Below are positions 56,119 to 64,000 of a stretch of DNA of 64,000 nucleotides, piece by piece. The DNA is taken from NCBI GenBank assembly GCA_964017125.1, contig OZ024908.1, positions 80,413,499 through 80,477,498 of the forward strand, given 5' to 3'. The notes below the pieces were generated by a model that searched no databases, was not told where the DNA came from, and saw nothing but the letters and a program-made list of their open reading frames with translations. The stretch is from Flabesymbios commensalis (lineage: Eukaryota > Annelida > Polychaeta > Terebellida > Flabelligeridae). A program made the translations under genes and the position numbers. Position 1 is the stretch's first letter. Every line of letters starts with the position of its first letter.

Positions 56119-56372
56119 ATGGCAACTGTAAACATGCAAATTCTACTCTGTTATAAGTATGGAATGCAGCGGAATCGCCATCGCATAATGCAGATAGTTA
56201 GGGCCAGCCAAAGAGAAGAGAGAACATAGATTCTGGGTGCACGAATTTTTGAGAAGGAGAGAAGAAAAAGGTGCCTGTTATCATCTGGTGAGGGAGCTAC
56301 AGTTCGATGCCAAAAACACCATCAATACTTCCGAATGTTGATTAACCTCTTGAGTGCTACTTCTCAAAATGA
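56119..56372 (+). pseudogene. PIF/Harbinger transposase, N-terminal fossil
   Basis: ATG at 56119 opens MATVNMQILLCYKYGMQRNR and reads to QREERT before a stop. In the next frame from about 56207 follows EHRFWVHEFLRRREEKGACY then HLVRELQFDA, and after another shift near 56310 QKHHQYFRMLINLLSA. This order (RRxFWVHxxxxxREExGAYxxLVxEL, then FxxYFRM) is characteristic of the N-terminal region of PIF/Harbinger transposases, ahead of the DDE nuclease domain. Two frameshifts are needed and the DDE domain is absent, replaced by a minisatellite at 56385. Thus a dead, truncated copy. It may relate to the TTA-flanked miniature element at 16734. Confidence 0.8.
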
Positions 56373-56384
56373 AATAAAAAGTAA

Positions 56385-56612
56385 AGATCCGCGGTATAGG
56401 CCCTAGGTTGATTTTGTTATACCACGCTATGTGACGATCTTGTTATACCGCGGTAGGCCTATATATGACGATCTTGTATATATGATGATCTTGTTATAAC
56501 GCGGTATTAATGATTCTGTATTCTGCTATATTGCGCTAGCGATCCTGTTACACCGCCGTATACATGATGCTTCTGTTATACCGCAGCATTTGAGCGGTAG
56601 GGCCTATGTGAT
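56385..56612. repeat. About 30-bp minisatellite with CCGCGG
   Basis: Seven or so degenerate units of GATCTTGTTATACCGCGGTA with TATATGAC; CCGCGG or GCGGTA dyads in most units. Confidence 0.8.
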
Positions 56613-56952
56613 CATCATGCTACCTCGGAATAAAAATAGGCCATATTAGTTTTTATGCAGAGAAATAAAACTATTTAATTTAATTAAAGTGCATGACCAC
56701 TATGCAATCATCGTCCGGTATGTGCTCATTTAAACGAAGGGGACTATTCAGCAGCAATAGCCTGATTGAGGAATGACACGTAGATCTTTTGATCATTGTT
56801 CCTGTTTTACAACTCACCTGTGCGATGTTATGCTTGTGCAAGATCACAGCAAGGAAGACAATAACAATTTGTTGCATGTAGGCCTATGTAACACATTTAG
56901 CCTACTAAGTAGGGGACTACACATTTTCTCTCTTTAATCACCGCTGGCACAT
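56613..56952. other. Nothing recognised
   Basis: AT-rich, no supported gene. Confidence 0.45.
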
Positions 56953-57062
56953 TCCAGCAAACACGACACGTTGAAACAATGCTGTTTTTATGTTGGCACA
57001 ACGTCTGCGACAGTCGCCCAGCCTTAAAATATCATTGTTTGAGCGTGTTGTGTTTTCTGGGT
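56953..57062. mobile_element. Family D palindromic element
   Basis: TCCAGCAAACACGACACGTT left, GTTGTGTTTTCTGGGT right, centre CACAACGTCTGCGACAGTCG; arms less perfect than other copies. Confidence 0.8.
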
Positions 57063-57284
57063 GAACTGTCTGTCTGGCCGGCCGTCTGTGTATATTAACA
57101 GTAGGCCTACTGGAGCTTAATAACAGATCTCACATTGTGACGGCGAGTTATGCAACATAGGCCTATACAGCCCACTCTAATCTGTAAAGAGAATGCCGGT
57201 GTAACCGCCCAGATCAACCCCCCCACTAAACTATACCCGGTTATATTCTGGACTATACCCGGGTATAATCTGGAATATACCTTA

Positions 57285-57400
57285 GGGTATAGTCTGGGAG
57301 CTCCCAGACTATACCCCAGGGTATATTCTGGGAGCTCCCAGAGTATACCCCACAAGCCCAGACTATACCCCATCAGATGCAGGGTGGGGTATAGTCTGGG
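57285..57400. repeat. Stacked GGGTATAGTCTGGGAG palindromes
   Basis: 57285-57316 is a perfect loopless 32-bp palindrome (GGGTATAGTCTGGGAG and complement). 57319-57350 is a second with one mismatched pair, and 57357-57400 a third with a 12-bp loop. Confidence 0.93.
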
Positions 57401-57771
57401 AGATGGGGATATACTCTGGGAGATATTAAATATGATTACAATCAAATATAAATTTAAACTAATTATAAACTAACTCTCTAGGGGCTAGAGTACCACATGT
57501 CTCATATGTTTACATTTTGATGGCTAAAGTATCACGTGCCTCATAGGGGCCTACATAAATATTCTGGGGACTGGACTATCACAGTCATATCTCCTATATA
57601 ATCTTCTGATAGCTAGATCATTATATGTCTCTTTTATTAGCCATGTGGGGTATAATAAAAATTAAATGAATGGGGGTTTAGGCCACCTTTGTGCACATAT
57701 ATGCTAAACTGGGCCGGTTTCACCAATTTTAATTGGTCTTAAGTCAGTAGACTTAAGTCAGTCTTAAGCTA

Positions 57772-59084
57772 CCGTATATCCCCGTGTATAATGCGATGTT
57801 TTTTCTTAGCTATTCATGTCACAAAAAGGCACCTCGTATTATACATAGATGTAGAATTTAATATAATTTGTTAGCTCTCTAGCGGTAAGTTCAGCGGTAA
57901 GTTCTCTAGCGGTAGAACGTATCTTTAAACATAGGCCAGTCAGCGTGTTTGGTGAGCAGGCCTATACACACGATACAACAAGACTGTGCCTTTCCAACTA
58001 GTAGCAAACAAGAGACGTTTACCCAATGCTGGTACATTGTTGGGCCACCGTCTGCGACGCTGACACAACATTGTACCAGCATTGGGTGAATGGGTCGTGT
58101 TTGCTGGGAGCCCCCGTCTCACATTCCCGCCGACGCGCGTGGCACCTTTGACAACCACGGGCAGATAAATGACGCCGTTATTCTGCAACCAATTCACACT
58201 CCTTACCATTTATATTAAAAATGATTTAATCTAAGATCGCCTTTCATATGGGAGTGTTCTTTTGTGTACGACAAATCTGAACATGATATTTTCATATTGG
58301 AATGAGAGAATGCGTTGACGAAATATAACAAGATATCACTGATTATATCTCCTATCGCAAATTCTATACATGTAGGCCTCAGAATGTCCATATTGTTGGG
58401 ATAACATTAACGCCTACCGCTGTTGCCGCGGCTGATACGGTATTGAGCAAATGGTGGTATCTGTTAGCTGTAGTTCATGGAGCGCTGCTGTGTTATTGCA
58501 CCCTGACACTTATATAACCAAACACCTCTTGTGTCTAGACAATGCGGCTAGTCTGCAAATGTTTTACAATCACATTTCATCTTGGAATGTTCTTATTTGA
58601 GCACGACGATATTAAAATATGGTCTTTGTAATAGATAAATTAAAATAATATAAATTTGTCGGCGAAATATAAATTCGGGTATTTTAAACCTGTGTGTATA
58701 TATATGTAGCCTATGCAGGCCTCAGAATGTCTGCCGATCGAGACAGTCCCGATGACATCCACTCTGCCGTGGAAAATGAAAATACAGTATTTGCTTACTT
58801 TATAAGTAAGGAGATACTGCCCTTTGGTTTTGTAGAGCTGTTTTGTTGCCGCTGTTCCCGTCATTGAGCATCGTCTACGCAGGTGTCACGGCGCTATTTA
58901 GTAGAATAAGATAATATCCATGCCTCACATTTAGATGGCCCGGAACGCTGTCGACCGGGACGCTGCTGACATCCAAAATTTGAGGTCGTATTATACAGAG
59001 GGGTAGACGTTTTTCAGGTCATCCAAGGCCTCAAATCGTAACTCGTATTATACATGGCGTCGCACTATACGCGGGGATATACGG
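57772..59084. mobile_element. 1313-bp TA-inserted element
   Basis: Inverted ends CCGTATATCCCCGTGTATAA and (complement) CCGTATATCCCCGCGTATAG, matching 23 of 25 bases, flanked by TA on both sides. The uninterrupted duplicate at 59246 gives the empty site TTAAGC-TA-ACTG, proving limits and TA duplication. CGTATTATACA motifs repeat near the right end. Two diverged internal repeats (about 58240-58450 and 58565-58870). Best fit Tc1/mariner or pogo, non-autonomous. A family D copy is nested inside. Confidence 0.93.
58002..58108. mobile_element. Family D element nested in the TA element
   Basis: TAGCAAACAAGAGACGTTTA left, GTCGTGTTTGCTGGG right, centre GGGCCACCGTCTGCGACGCT. Confidence 0.85.
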
Positions 59085-59311
59085 TAACTGATTGGTTGAG
59101 ACGTGATCACGTGTTGATAGTTAAGACAAATTTTGACTTAAGTCAGACTGGTGAAACCGGGGCCAGGAGAAATTCCTGAGGATGGTGAGATGAATGAGAT
59201 GACTCTGCCCTCCAGACACAGGATTCGAAATTCGAGCCCTGGCAGTCTTCTGATAGCTAGATCATTATATGTCTCTTTTATTAGCCATGTGGGGTATAAT
59301 AAAAATTAAAT

Positions 59312-59745
59312 GAATGGGGGTTTAGGCCACCTTTGTGCACATATATGCTAAACTGGGCCGGTTTCACCAATTTTAATTGGTCTTAAGTCAGTAGACTTAA
59401 GTCAGTCTTAAGCTAACTGATTGGTTGAGACGTGATCACGTGTTGATAGTTAAGACAAATTTTGACTTAAGTCAGACTGGTGAAACCGGGGCCAGGAGAA
59501 ATTCCTGAGGATGGTGAGATGAATGAGATGACTCTGCCCTCCAGACACAGGATTCGAAATTCGAGCCCTGGCGGTCTAAGGCCGAGGACGCTACCTCTCG
59601 GTCACGGAGGCTTCCCACAATATTGAATATTTCAGAGAGAGCGGGGAAAAACATTTTGTTTCTTTAAAACCTGAAGGCCAGAGTGGGGTTCGAACCCGCG
59701 ATCTCCGACTTTTAAATCAGGCAGTTTTAACTAGGGCCCTCGCCC
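59312..59745 (-). mobile_element. SINE family E interrupted by a miniature element
   Basis: In reverse: head with CGAGGGCCCTAGTTAAAACT and GGGTTCGAACCCCAC, linker AAACAAAATGTTTTTCCC, second module GTGACCGAGAGGTAGCGTCC with GGGCTCGAATTTCGAATCC, then 3' part ending AATGAATGGG... TTTAATTT tail. Split at 59359-59488. Copy 1 pieces are at 57660-57716 and 59160-59245. Confidence 0.88.
59359..59488. mobile_element. Miniature element with GGTTTCACCA ends
   Basis: CGGTTTCACCAATTTTAATT and (complement) CGGTTTCACCAGTCTGACTT ends; internal CTTAAGTCAG and complement. GGGC(C) on both sides fits a 4-5 bp target duplication in the SINE phrase AAACTGGGCCAGGAG. Confidence 0.82.
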
Positions 59746-59952
59746 TATCTGGGGTCTAGCTAATGGGTTAAACAGTCAAATATCAAAAACCTTCTGATGG
59801 TAAGAGTATCACATATCCCATGTATTACCATTCTGGTGGCTAGATCATCACATGTCTCATGCATTAACCTTCTGGGGCTAGACTTACAATTATGTCTCCC
59901 ATCTTAACCTTCTGATAGCTAGAGTATCACTTGTCTCATGCATTAACTTATT

Positions 59953-60064
59953 TGGTGCGAACCAATTAAATACTTTCAGTGTACAACTAGGTGCGCACCA
60001 AATAATTAATTGATGCGCACCAATTAATTATTTGAATTATTTGGTGCGCGCCAAATCATTTGGC
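59953..60064. repeat. GGTGCGCACC palindromes at the foldback loop
   Basis: GGTGCGCACCAAATAATTAA, TTGATGCGCACCAATTAATT and TTATTTGGTGCGCGCCAAAT form nested dyads between the two arms. Confidence 0.8.
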
Positions 60065-60440
60065 TCACAATAAGTAATAAGCTAAAGTAGCTGGACACGT
60101 AAGACATGTAATACTGTAGCCCCCAAGGGGGATAGTAAAGGATACCTCTAGCTATCAAAAGATTAATATATGAGACATATGAAAGTCTAGCCCTCAGAAG
60201 GTTTATCAATGAGGCATGTGATGCTCTAGCCACCAGAAGGTTAATACATCAGACATATTTTTTTTTTTTTTTCTAATGAGACATATTATACTCTAGCCAT
60301 GATCAGGTTAACATGAGGGACATAAGATAGTCTAGTCCTCAGAGGGTTAATACATGATACATGAATTATGCCAGATTGCGATCAGATATTATATCGATAA
60401 TTGATTGTAAGTCATATGATATCTCCCAGAGTATACCCCT

Positions 60441-60869
60441 ATCGCCCATACCCCTATCGCTATTTTCAAGAAATAGAGCAGCCTATTTGCTATTAAAACG
60501 TCTATACTACTACTCTGATCACGCCCATAGCGTGCACAGGGTCGGTGTAGATGCTTTCCAACTGACATTCCGTTCTAACGTCACACTTCAATCTGTTCAC
60601 TACACATGGAGTGGTTTCACAGAGCACAATACACGGAAAATACCCCACTGCGACGTCACACTGACTGGATGACTCTTTGAACGCGCGCGAGTAGCAAGAT
60701 GCGCGCGTTTCAATCGATCCTGAATCGATTTTTTTTCCCGCGCGCGCTTAGCACGCGCGCTGAAACGCGTTAATGCAAACGGTACACATTGTTTGTATTA
60801 AATTGACTTTTCAGTAGGCAGACAGGCGTGTTTCTGCTCATATGGAAAGCGGGCCTTAGAAATGGTGTT
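60441..60869. other. No gene; GCGCGC hairpins
   Basis: GAACGCGCGCGAGTAGC, TTTCAATCGATCCTGAATCGATT and CCGCGCGCGCTTAGCACGCG (60680-60770) make several GC-rich dyads. Frames are not credible. Confidence 0.45.
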
Positions 60870-61430
60870 TTTAGCTCCGGCCGTCACCATAGGTGAGACG
60901 GAGGGAGCTATGGATTCCGCCTCTGTTTTTTTTTGCCTTTTCTTTTGCCTATAACTTTGTGAGAAAATAAGCTAGGATAACAATTTTTGGTATGTGGGTT
61001 ACTTCCAGGTGGATAATGGACAGGTTAAAATATTTTTAATCTGAATTCAATACGCAAGGTCGCAGAGGAGAGATGATGATGTTACGGCGTTGGGCCGTTG
61101 GTAAACAATTCGTTTCCGGAGCATATCTCTGAAAGTACTTGTCCGATTGTCTTCAAATTTTACACACAACACCCCTAGGGGGTCTAGTTGTGCTTTTTGG
61201 GGTATTTGAACTTTGACCTACTTTTGGTTCAGAACTATGACCTATTTAGATGTTTTGACGCGCACTTTGTTTCCGGAGCAGACCTCGAAAAGTATCGGGC
61301 TGATCGATGACAGTCATATTGCACATTCATGTTCTCTAAGGTCCCTAGTTGTGCCTTTGGACCTTGACCTAAAAGTTGACCCAGCACTTTGACCTAATTT
61401 ATAACATCGGTAAATCCGACTGAAAGATTT
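60870..61430. repeat. Mosaic repeat upstream of the 150-bp array
   Basis: AGCTCCGGCCGTCACCATAG ... GTGAGACGGAGGGAGCT is an inverted pair. CGTTTCCGGAGCA(T/G)A occurs twice (61109, 61269), each followed by GTTGTGC(T/C)TTT and TTTGACCTA phrases, so about 160-bp units are repeated. Confidence 0.65.
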
Positions 61431-63180
61431 TGCGGAATATCATGAAAACCGCTCAAACATATTGTGAAGTTTCAGGAGAGGATACATCTTGAAAAATTAT
61501 AAGTCGATAAAATTAAAAATGGCCGCCTATCGGCCATTATTCACCTCGAAATGCCTGATATTGCGGAATATCATGAAAACCGCTCAAGATAGCTACACCA
61601 TTAATATCAAAAAAATTGTAAGGTTTCAGGAGAGGATGCATCTTGAAAAATTTCAAGTTGATAAAATTCAAAATGGCCGCCTATCGGCCATTATTCACCT
61701 CGACAGGCCTGATATTTTGGAATATCATGAAAACTGCTCAAGATATCTACACCATTACTATAAAACAAATTGTAAGGTTTCAGGAGAGGATGCATTTTGA
61801 AAAAATTCAATTCGTCCAGGTTCAAAATGGCCGCCAATCGGCCATTATTCACTTTCACATGGCCGTTATTTGGTAAACCGTGCTAGATGGCTAGACCATT
61901 ACTATAAAACAAAATGTGTGATTTCAGGAGAGGATGCATCTTGAAAAAATTCGACTTGATTAAATTCAAAATGGCCGCTTATCGGCCATTATTCACTTTC
62001 ACATGGCCGATATTTGGTCAACCTTGCTAGATGGCTAGACCATTACTATAAAACAAAACGTGAGATTTCAGATGAGGATGCATCTTGAAAAAATTTGACT
62101 TGATCAAATTCAAAATGGCCGCCTTTTCGGCCATTATTCATTTTCACATGGCTGATATTTGGTAAACCATGCTAGATGGCTAGACCATTACCTGATTACT
62201 ATAAAACAAAGTGTGAGTTTTCGGGGGAGGATGCACCCTGAAAATTTTTAACTTACGAATTCAAAATGGCCGACAATCAGCATTATTTACCTCGATAGGC
62301 CTGATATCAGGTAAACCGTGCTAGATAGCTAGACCATTACTATGAAACAAAATGTGACGTTTCGGGAGAGGATGCCTTTTAAAAACTTTCGACTCAATCG
62401 AATTCAAAATGGCCGCCTATCGGCCACTATTTACTTTCACATTGCTGATATTTGGTAAACCGTGTTAGATAGCTGGGCCATTACTATAAAACAAAATGTG
62501 AGATTACAGGAGAGGATGCATCTTGAAAAAAATTGACTCGATCAAGCCATTATTCCCTTTCACATAGCCGTTATTTGGTAACCGTACTAGATGGCTAGAC
62601 CATTACTATAAAACAAAATGTGAGATTTCAGGAGAGGATGCATCTTGAAAAAATTCGACTTGATTAAATTTAAAATGGCCTCCTATCGGCCATTATTCAC
62701 TTTCACATGGGCGATATTTGGTAAACCGTGCTAGATGGCTAGACCATTACTATAGAATGAAATGTGAGATTTCAGCTGAGGATGCATCTTGGAAAATTTC
62801 GATTTGATCAAATTCAAAATAGCCGCCTTTAGGCAATCATTCACTTTCACATGGCCGATATTTGGTAAACAGTGCTAGATAGCTAGACGATTACTATAGA
62901 ATGAAATGTGAGATTTCAGCTGAGGATGCACCTTGAAAAATTCTGACTCGATCAAATTCAAAATGGCCCCTATCGGCCGTTATTTACTTTCACATGCCCA
63001 ATATTTTGCAAACTGTTAGATGCTAGTCCATTACTATAAAACAAAATTTGAGGTTTCGGGGGAGGATGCACCCTAATTTTTTAACTAGTTTATATCGAAT
63101 TCTAAATGACCGTAAATCAGCTATTAGTTACCTCGATTGGCCTGATATCGGGTAAACCGTGCCAGATAGGTAGACCATTA
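61430..63180. repeat. 144-155 bp tandem array with AAAATGGCCGCC
   Basis: About 12 units. Each has TCAAAATGGCCGCCTATCGG, CCATTATTCACTTTCACATG, GTAAACCGTGCTAGATGGCT, AGACCATTACTATAAAACAA and AGGAGAGGATGCATCTTGAA. First units are 154 bp apart, later ones about 144. Frames of up to 103 codons are array artefacts. It ends about 400 bp before the gene. Confidence 0.93.
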
Positions 63181-63587
63181 CTGGGATACTGATTAGGATC
63201 ATTAATTTCAATGGAGGTTGCAATCTCTTTCAGACTGTCTAGTTCTTATCTTACTCTTAGACTGAGCTTCTTAGACCTAGTTGTCTTGCGTCTTGATTTT
63301 TGACCTAGCCTAGGACTACATTAATAACCCTACACAAAATTGCTTAAATCAAATTCTAATTCGGAGCGGGAGCTCCTGGACTTATGTAGTCTTGTTTAAC
63401 TTGCCAGTCCTGTGGATTGACATGCCCTCAAGTTTAATTTACCTCTGTGTATACAATTTACTATTGAGAATTACAGACACCATTTTCATAGAAATGCTGG
63501 GGTTTTTTTTAGAATATATATGTGAGCACTTGCTTGTACCGATCTGACGTCACTGGATATATAACATTGTGTTTTCTGTAATGTTGC
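63181..63587. other. Intron or 5' region of the terminal gene
   Basis: Unique, T-rich sequence without element ends. It leads to a splice acceptor, so at least its last part is probably intronic, with the upstream exon outside recognition. Confidence 0.5.
63545..63552. promoter_or_regulatory. CRE-like TGACGTCA
   Basis: A perfect palindromic CREB/ATF consensus 44 bp before the ATG. If the AG at 63588 is used as an acceptor the site is intronic; if transcription starts nearby it could be promoter-proximal. Chance occurrence is possible. Confidence 0.3.
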
Positions 63588-63589
63588 AG

Positions 63590-64000
63590 AGGAATATGTC
63601 GAGGACTAAAGTAGAAGTCAGCCCAACTGCTGTGCTAAAGAGACAGGGGAGGAGGCCAATAAAACAAAGAGATGTTTACAACAACCAAGATGCAGAAGAG
63701 CATGCACAATCAAGTCCGGCCCTTGAATCATCTGTCAATATTCGCTCCCCGATCACTCCAGTGCTGAATTTAGTTTCTCAAATGCGCCGACGGCTTGAGG
63801 GTCAACTGCAATTTAGTGGAAATTCCTGCACAGGCAACAGCACTGTTCACACACCTAGTTCATGTAACCCATCCCGCCCTGCCACGCCTCATGTTTCACA
63901 TGGCAGTGGGTCCAGCTACCTGAGAAATGGCATTAAAGTTTTACCTGATTCTGCTCCAAACAGCAGCAAAATTCCCTTTACTCCAGATGATGCCACCAGT
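63590..64000 (+). CDS. 5' coding exon of an unidentified Ser/Pro-rich protein (partial)
   Basis: TTTTCTGTAATGTTGCAG at 63572-63589 is a good 3' splice site. The first ATG of the exon, 63596, has A at -3 and opens 135 codons to the window edge without a stop. The protein begins MSRTKVEVSPTAVLKRQGRR; residues 10-25 are basic. Residues about 50-68 (SPITPVLNLVSQMRRRLEG) look like a short helix after an SPITP motif, and the rest is Ser/Thr/Pro/Asn-rich (HTPSS, RPATPHV, IPFTPDD). Five SP/TP sites suggest a proline-directed-kinase target, as in many cell-cycle or cytoskeletal proteins, but this is inference. Codon use is balanced, unlike the AT-driven frames elsewhere. I do not recognise the family. 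The tandem array ends 410 bp upstream. Confidence 0.75.

Larger units (their letters stand above)
57716..59160. mobile_element. Miniature element nested in SINE, copy 1, split
   Basis: Left half 57716-57771 and right half 59085-59160 of the GGTTTCACCA element described at 59359, separated by the 57772 insertion. Confidence 0.85.
57602..59580. repeat. Tandem duplication, one copy interrupted
   Basis: A 331-bp unit starts at 57602 (TCTTCTGATAGCTAGATCAT) and again at 59246, ending near 59576. The two are almost identical except that copy 1 contains 1313 bp at 57772-59084. The junction GCCCTGGCAG/TCTTCTG shows 3-bp microhomology (TCT). Confidence 0.93.
57225..60440. mobile_element. Foldback-like composite inverted repeat
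   Basis: The left outer arm (57403-57445: GGGATATACTCTGGGAGATA then ATATGATTACAATCAA) is inverted at 60385-60437 (TTGATTGTAAGTCATATG then ATCTCCCAGAGTATACCCC). Inside, a roughly 40-bp unit (TTAACCTTCTGGTGGCTAGA with GTATCACATGTCTCATG) runs forward at 57478-57640 and 59777-59948 and reversed at 60070-60360. Arms made of tandem units around a small loop recall foldback elements (Drosophila FB, sea urchin TU). The left arm is interrupted by a SINE complex. No coding capacity. Confidence 0.7.

Noticed and set aside
57107-57473. Frames with YSLGAPRLYP repeats on both strands
   Set aside because: Both strands read alike because the DNA is stacked palindromes; not a protein repeat family.
61489-61876. 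Repeated frames with NGRLSAIIHL-like residues
   Set aside because: Periodic readings of the 154-bp tandem array that stop when the spacing changes.

Overview
The window looks like intergenic or intronic DNA from a large, AT-rich animal genome. I infer a marine invertebrate deuterostome, possibly an echinoderm or hemichordate, from three weak cues: the frequent octamer TAGGCCTA (mainly after 36 kb), tRNA-derived SINEs, and dense small DNA transposons and minisatellites. Nothing in the sequence proves the taxon. Introns and SINEs exclude bacteria.

Only one good host-gene candidate is present: an open exon entering at 63590 behind a 3' splice site and running off the right edge. Two transposon coding fossils are readable: the start of a PIF/Harbinger transposase (56119-56372) and a LINE reverse-transcriptase piece on the minus strand (28290-28690). 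No LTR retroelement, capsid, envelope or integrase gene was recognised.

Most of the rest is repeats. (1) Three related families of short TTAA-flanked elements (here A, B, C), with termini TTAACCCTT...AAGGGTTAA as in piggyBac-type transposons, each with a strong internal hairpin; nearly 30 copies or remnants. (2) Family D: palindromic elements of 104-112 bp with CCCAG(C/A/T)AAACA ends and a core near GGGCCAACGTCGTAGACG. (3) A SINE family that appears to carry two tRNA-like modules, plus at least two other SINE types. (4) Non-autonomous elements with TA target sites resembling pogo/Tc1-mariner (38740, 40206, 48656, 49697, 57772), with hAT-like ends (19004, 21698, 24802, 53254) and with a PIF-like TTA site (16734). 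(5) Long tandem arrays: 23 bp (2.5-4.2 kb), 20 bp (15.5-16.5 kb), CAC-rich (28.8-30.8 kb), 28 bp (32.6-34.9 kb), 63 bp made of 21-bp subunits (38.1 kb) and about 150 bp (61.4-63.2 kb).

Layout: 1-15 kb, TTAA elements, family D and two SINEs around the 23-bp array; 15-25 kb, 20-bp array, nested elements and hAT-like copies; 25-35 kb, LINE piece, CAC desert and 28-bp array; 35-53 kb, AT-rich DNA with TA-type elements, inverted element pairs and a remarkable element whose core is an array of AAGTCGTT palindromes; 53-57 kb, local duplication and PIF fossil; 57-60.5 kb, a foldback-like inverted repeat holding a five-layer insertion history; 60.9-63.2 kb, tandem repeat; then the gene start. No operons or pathway can be inferred. 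The window is informative mainly about element nesting and palindrome biology.
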